64,000 nt of DNA from QYOJ01 sp964616825 (GTDB lineage Bacteria > Bacteroidota > Bacteroidia > Bacteroidales > FEN-979). Below, in pieces: positions 61,620-64,000 of this stretch; the first letter of the stretch is position 1, and the number at the start of each line of letters is the position of its first letter. The notes below the pieces were generated by a model that did no database searches, was not told the DNA's origin, and was given only the letters and a program-made list of their open reading frames with translations. The stretch is from NCBI GenBank assembly GCA_964616825.1, contig CAZTSX010000001.1, positions 1 to 64,000 of the forward strand. The letters run 5' to 3'. A program made the translations under genes and the position numbers.

Positions 61620-63731
61620 GTGATCGTGGTACAACCATTCCTTACTACTCCGATTGAATACCTTAAAGGCGTTGGCCCTGCCCGGGGTGATATGCTCAAG
61701 AAAGAACTCGGAATCTTTATTTTTGGCGAGCTCCTATCCTTTTTCCCCTTCAGGTATATCGATCGTAGCCGGTTTTATACCATCTCGGAGATCCGGGAAG
61801 ATCTCTCCTATATTCAATTGAAAGCGGTGATCAAAAAAGTGCAAACGGTTGGCCCTCCGCATTCAAGAAGGTTGGTCGCTACCGTCGCTGATAAGAGTGG
61901 GGAGATTGATCTTGTTTGGTTTAAAGGACATAAATGGGTGGCAGATAAGCTGACACAAGGAAAAGAGTATGTGATCTTCGGCCGTCCCTCCCGTTTTAGC
62001 GGCAGATGGAATATTCCACACCCGGAGCTGGAAATCCCTTCAGAACAACCACCTGAACTCAGCGAAATTCTTCGGCCATTATACAGTTCATCAGAGAAGC
62101 TAAAGTCGAAGGGGTTGGATAGCAGAGGGATATCCAGGCTAATGAAAACCCTGATCCTTCATGAAAAGTTTCATGTCCCGGAGACCTTTCCTGATCAGAT
62201 TCTGGAACAACTATACCTGAGCCCCCGGCAGGAAGCTTTTATCAACATCCACTTTCCTGAATCTCCCGATCAACTGAAACTGGCTGTTGCCCGGCTGAAG
62301 TTTGAAGAACTCTTCTTTATTCAACTCCGGTTGCTTCAGCAGAGGTTTCTCAGGCTCCATAAGCAAGACGGTCATCTTTTCAATAAGGTTGGAGAGTTTG
62401 TCAATCAATTTTATCACCATCACCTGACCTTTGAACTAACTAATGCTCAGAAACGGGTGATCAAAGAGATTCGGAACGACCTTGGCTCGGGCAAACAGAT
62501 GAATCGCCTGCTACAAGGTGACGTGGGAAGCGGCAAAACGCTCGTGGCGCTGATGACAATGCTCATAGCCATGGATAATGGGTATCAGGCATGTATCATG
62601 GCTCCGACAGAGATCCTGGCTATCCAGCACTTTCATACAATCTCGAAGATGCTAGAGGAAATGGATGTTCAGATCCGGTTACTGACAGGCTCCACCAAGG
62701 CTTCGGATCGTCGCGAAATGCAGGAAGGATTGATGCAAGGCCACATTCAGATCATGATCGGCACCCATGCATTGCTGGAGGAGTATGTGCAGTTCAGCAA
62801 CCTTGGGGTGGTCGTGATCGATGAACAGCACCGGTTTGGCGTAGCCCAACGTGCAAAACTCTGGGAGAAAAACAGGATCACTCCCCATGTGCTGGTCATG
62901 ACCGCCACTCCTATTCCCAGGACTCTGGCTATGACACTCTATGGAGATCTGGATAGCTCAATCATCGATGAGATGCCGCCAGGGAGAAAACCGGTAATTA
63001 CCCGCCATGCCTATGAATCCAAGCGCCTGGAGCTTTTTGGCTTCATGAAAAAGAAGATCAAAGAGGGGAACCAGGTCTATATGGTCTATCCTCTGATTAA
63101 AGAGTCGGAGACGATGGACCTGAAGAATTTAATGGATGGATACGATGCAGTGGTTCGGGAATTTCCTCTTCCCGACTTCGCCATAAGTATTGTTCATGGG
63201 AAGATGAAATCCACAGATAAGGCATATGAGGTGCATCGGTTTGTGAAGGGAGAGACCCAGATCATGGTGGCCACCACAGTGATTGAAGTCGGGGTTGATA
63301 TCCCCAATGCTTCGGTCATGGTTATCGAGAATGCAGAACGATTTGGTCTTTCACAGCTTCATCAGCTCAGGGGACGCGTTGGCCGCGGATCAGAGCAGTC
63401 ATTCTGTATCCTGATGACAGAGGATAAATTAACATCAGATGCCCGGAAACGGATCCGAACGATGGTAAGCACTACCGACGGCTTCCGGATTGCCGAAACC
63501 GATCTGCAATTGAGGGGCCCCGGTGACCTGGAAGGGACACAGCAGAGTGGAATTCTCGATCTGAAAATTGCTGATATTGTAAAGGATGAAAAAATATTGA
63601 AACAGAGCCGGATTCTGGCGGCCGAGATCATCGAAGAAGATCCCGGACTGGTGTTGCCAAAGAACCAACGCCTGAACCATCATCTGCGGATGATGAATAA
63701 ATACGAGCATAACTGGGGGCTGATCAGCTGA
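61620..63731 (+). CDS. recG: ATP-dependent DNA helicase RecG
   Basis: A 703-residue branched-DNA helicase that remodels stalled forks. Seen: wedge domain at the N-terminus (EYLKGVGPARGDMLKKELGI, YIDRSRFYTI), Walker A GDVGSGKT, DExH box DEQHRFGV, TATPIPRTLAMTLYGDLDSS, and helicase motifs V-VI (VIEVGVDIPNASVMVIENAE, LHQLRGRVGRGSEQSFC). The start is GTG 61620, placed by the usual distance to EYLKGVGP. Stands alone between the T9SS operon and pheT. Confidence 0.97.
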   Translation: MIVVQPFLTTPIEYLKGVGPARGDMLKKELGIFIFGELLSFFPFRYIDRSRFYTISEIREDLSYIQLKAVIKKVQTVGPPHSRRLVATVADKSGEIDLVWFKGHKWVADKLTQGKEYVIFGRPSRFSGRWNIPHPELEIPSEQPPELSEILRPLYSSSEKLKSKGLDSRGISRLMKTLILHEKFHVPETFPDQILEQLYLSPRQEAFINIHFPESPDQLKLAVARLKFEELFFIQLRLLQQRFLRLHKQDGHLFNKVGEFVNQFYHHHLTFELTNAQKRVIKEIRNDLGSGKQMNRLLQGDVGSGKTLVALMTMLIAMDNGYQACIMAPTEILAIQHFHTISKMLEEMDVQIRLLTGSTKASDRREMQEGLMQGHIQIMIGTHALLEEYVQFSNLGVVVIDEQHRFGVAQRAKLWEKNRITPHVLVMTATPIPRTLAMTLYGDLDSSIIDEMPPGRKPVITRHAYESKRLELFGFMKKKIKEGNQVYMVYPLIKESETMDLKNLMDGYDAVVREFPLPDFAISIVHGKMKSTDKAYEVHRFVKGETQIMVATTVIEVGVDIPNASVMVIENAERFGLSQLHQLRGRVGRGSEQSFCILMTEDKLTSDARKRIRTMVSTTDGFRIAETDLQLRGPGDLEGTQQSGILDLKIADIVKDEKILKQSRILAAEIIEEDPGLVLPKNQRLNHHLRMMNKYEHNWGLIS

Positions 63732-63749
63732 TTTGTCGGAATTTATCCC

Positions 63750-63757
63750 TAATTTTG
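63750..63757 (+). promoter_or_regulatory. -7 box of pheT (TAATTTTG)
   Basis: Exact TAnnTTTG, 20 bases before the pheT ATG. Confidence 0.5.
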
Positions 63758-63777
63758 TCCCTTAACTTTATCGTTTC

Positions 63778-64000
63778 ATGAATATTTCATACAACTGGTT
63801 GAAACAATATGTAGACCTGGATCTTCCTGCTGAAGAGGTGGAGGAGATGCTCACCGGATGCGGTTTGGAAGTGGAGCGGATGATCAGTGCTGAAGAGGTC
63901 ATTTTTCAAATCGGACTGACACCAAACCGCGGTGATGCCACTTCTCATATTGGCATAGCACGCGACCTGGTTGCTGTGCTCAATAATTTCGGAAAGAATA
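63778..64000 (+). CDS. pheT: Phenylalanine-tRNA ligase beta subunit, N-terminal part, unusually lacking the tRNA-binding domain
   Basis: Runs off the right end; 74 codons visible. Seen: the normal PheT opening (MNISYNWLKQYVDLDLPAEE, GCGLEVE), followed after about ten residues by FQIGLTPNRGDATSHIGIAR, which in ordinary PheT lies about 120-130 residues further on. So the OB-fold tRNA-binding (EMAP-like) insertion that usually fills this place is absent, in frame. Could be a real short form, a second PheT paralog or an assembly collapse. A 12-base direct repeat (TGCTGAAGAGGT) lies at 63828-63839 and 63888-63899. Confidence 0.85.
   Translation, partial: MNISYNWLKQYVDLDLPAEEVEEMLTGCGLEVERMISAEEVIFQIGLTPNRGDATSHIGIARDLVAVLNNFGKN

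Overview
The window looks like a scaffold of an uncultured Bacteroidota genome, probably an anaerobic or fermentative member near Bacteroidales. Support: a type IX secretion (T9SS) core operon porP-gldK-gldL-gldM-gldN plus the lipoprotein porW; TonB-dependent receptor and PorV-family proteins; Bacteroidota -7 promoter boxes (TAnnTTTG) in front of about twenty genes; and fermentation genes (tryptophanase, phosphate butyryltransferase, butyrate kinase). Two 100-N scaffold gaps (11298-11397, 43586-43685) point to a draft or metagenome assembly. I see no rRNA, tRNA, CRISPR array, transposase or phage gene. No stretch over 300 bases lacks a gene.

Layout. 0.2-9.3 kb: a three-gene surface cassette (TonB receptor, very large secreted protein, PorV-like barrel). 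9.4-12.0 kb: greA, a HIT protein and a PurF-like amidotransferase broken by a gap. 12.1-16.7 kb: a selenium operon, selU, then a cysteine desulfurase-SelD fusion, then an MFS transporter. 16.7-22.8 kb: a DUF1846 protein, an outer-membrane barrel, an M14 carboxypeptidase and a T9SS-sorted BNR-repeat protein. 22.8-30.1 kb: an RND efflux system arranged as a mirror image (tetR-tolC facing RND-MFP, with a second tetR at the far end). 30.3-37.3 kb: ECF sigma and anti-sigma, queD, mntP, free-methionine sulfoxide reductase, tryptophanase, ptb-buk, elbB. 37.4-43.6 kb: nucleotide-sugar genes (a Wbp-type diacetamido-uronic acid set, galE, rfbB). 43.8-51.8 kb: fabD, a Bax-inhibitor-1 protein, folE, DUF4421, an atpZ-like pair, bactofilin, porW. 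51.9-64 kb: M23 peptidase, dxr, rseP, the T9SS core operon, recG and the start of pheT.

How it fits together. PorK/L/M/N with PorP and PorW would form the T9SS machine. The BNR protein and probably the 1440-residue protein are its cargo, and the PorV-like barrel may help deliver cargo. The selenium operon has the enzymes to turn cysteine-derived selenium into selenophosphate and then into 2-selenouridine in tRNA. Tryptophanase with Ptb/Buk suggests amino-acid fermentation with ATP from butyryl phosphate.

The most unusual signal is not a gene. Short tandem arrays with a 7-base unit (a few with 8 or 9) fill many spacers next to stop or start codons. Arrays of the same word families are also found in frame inside coding sequences: twice in the NifS-SelD gene, once in the M14 peptidase and once in queD. 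They also supply the stop codon of galE and the start codon of mntP. The linker joining NifS to SelD is built from such heptamers plus a 105-base element with 27-base imperfect terminal inverted repeats. This suggests that the fusion arose by turning a repeat-filled spacer into coding sequence.
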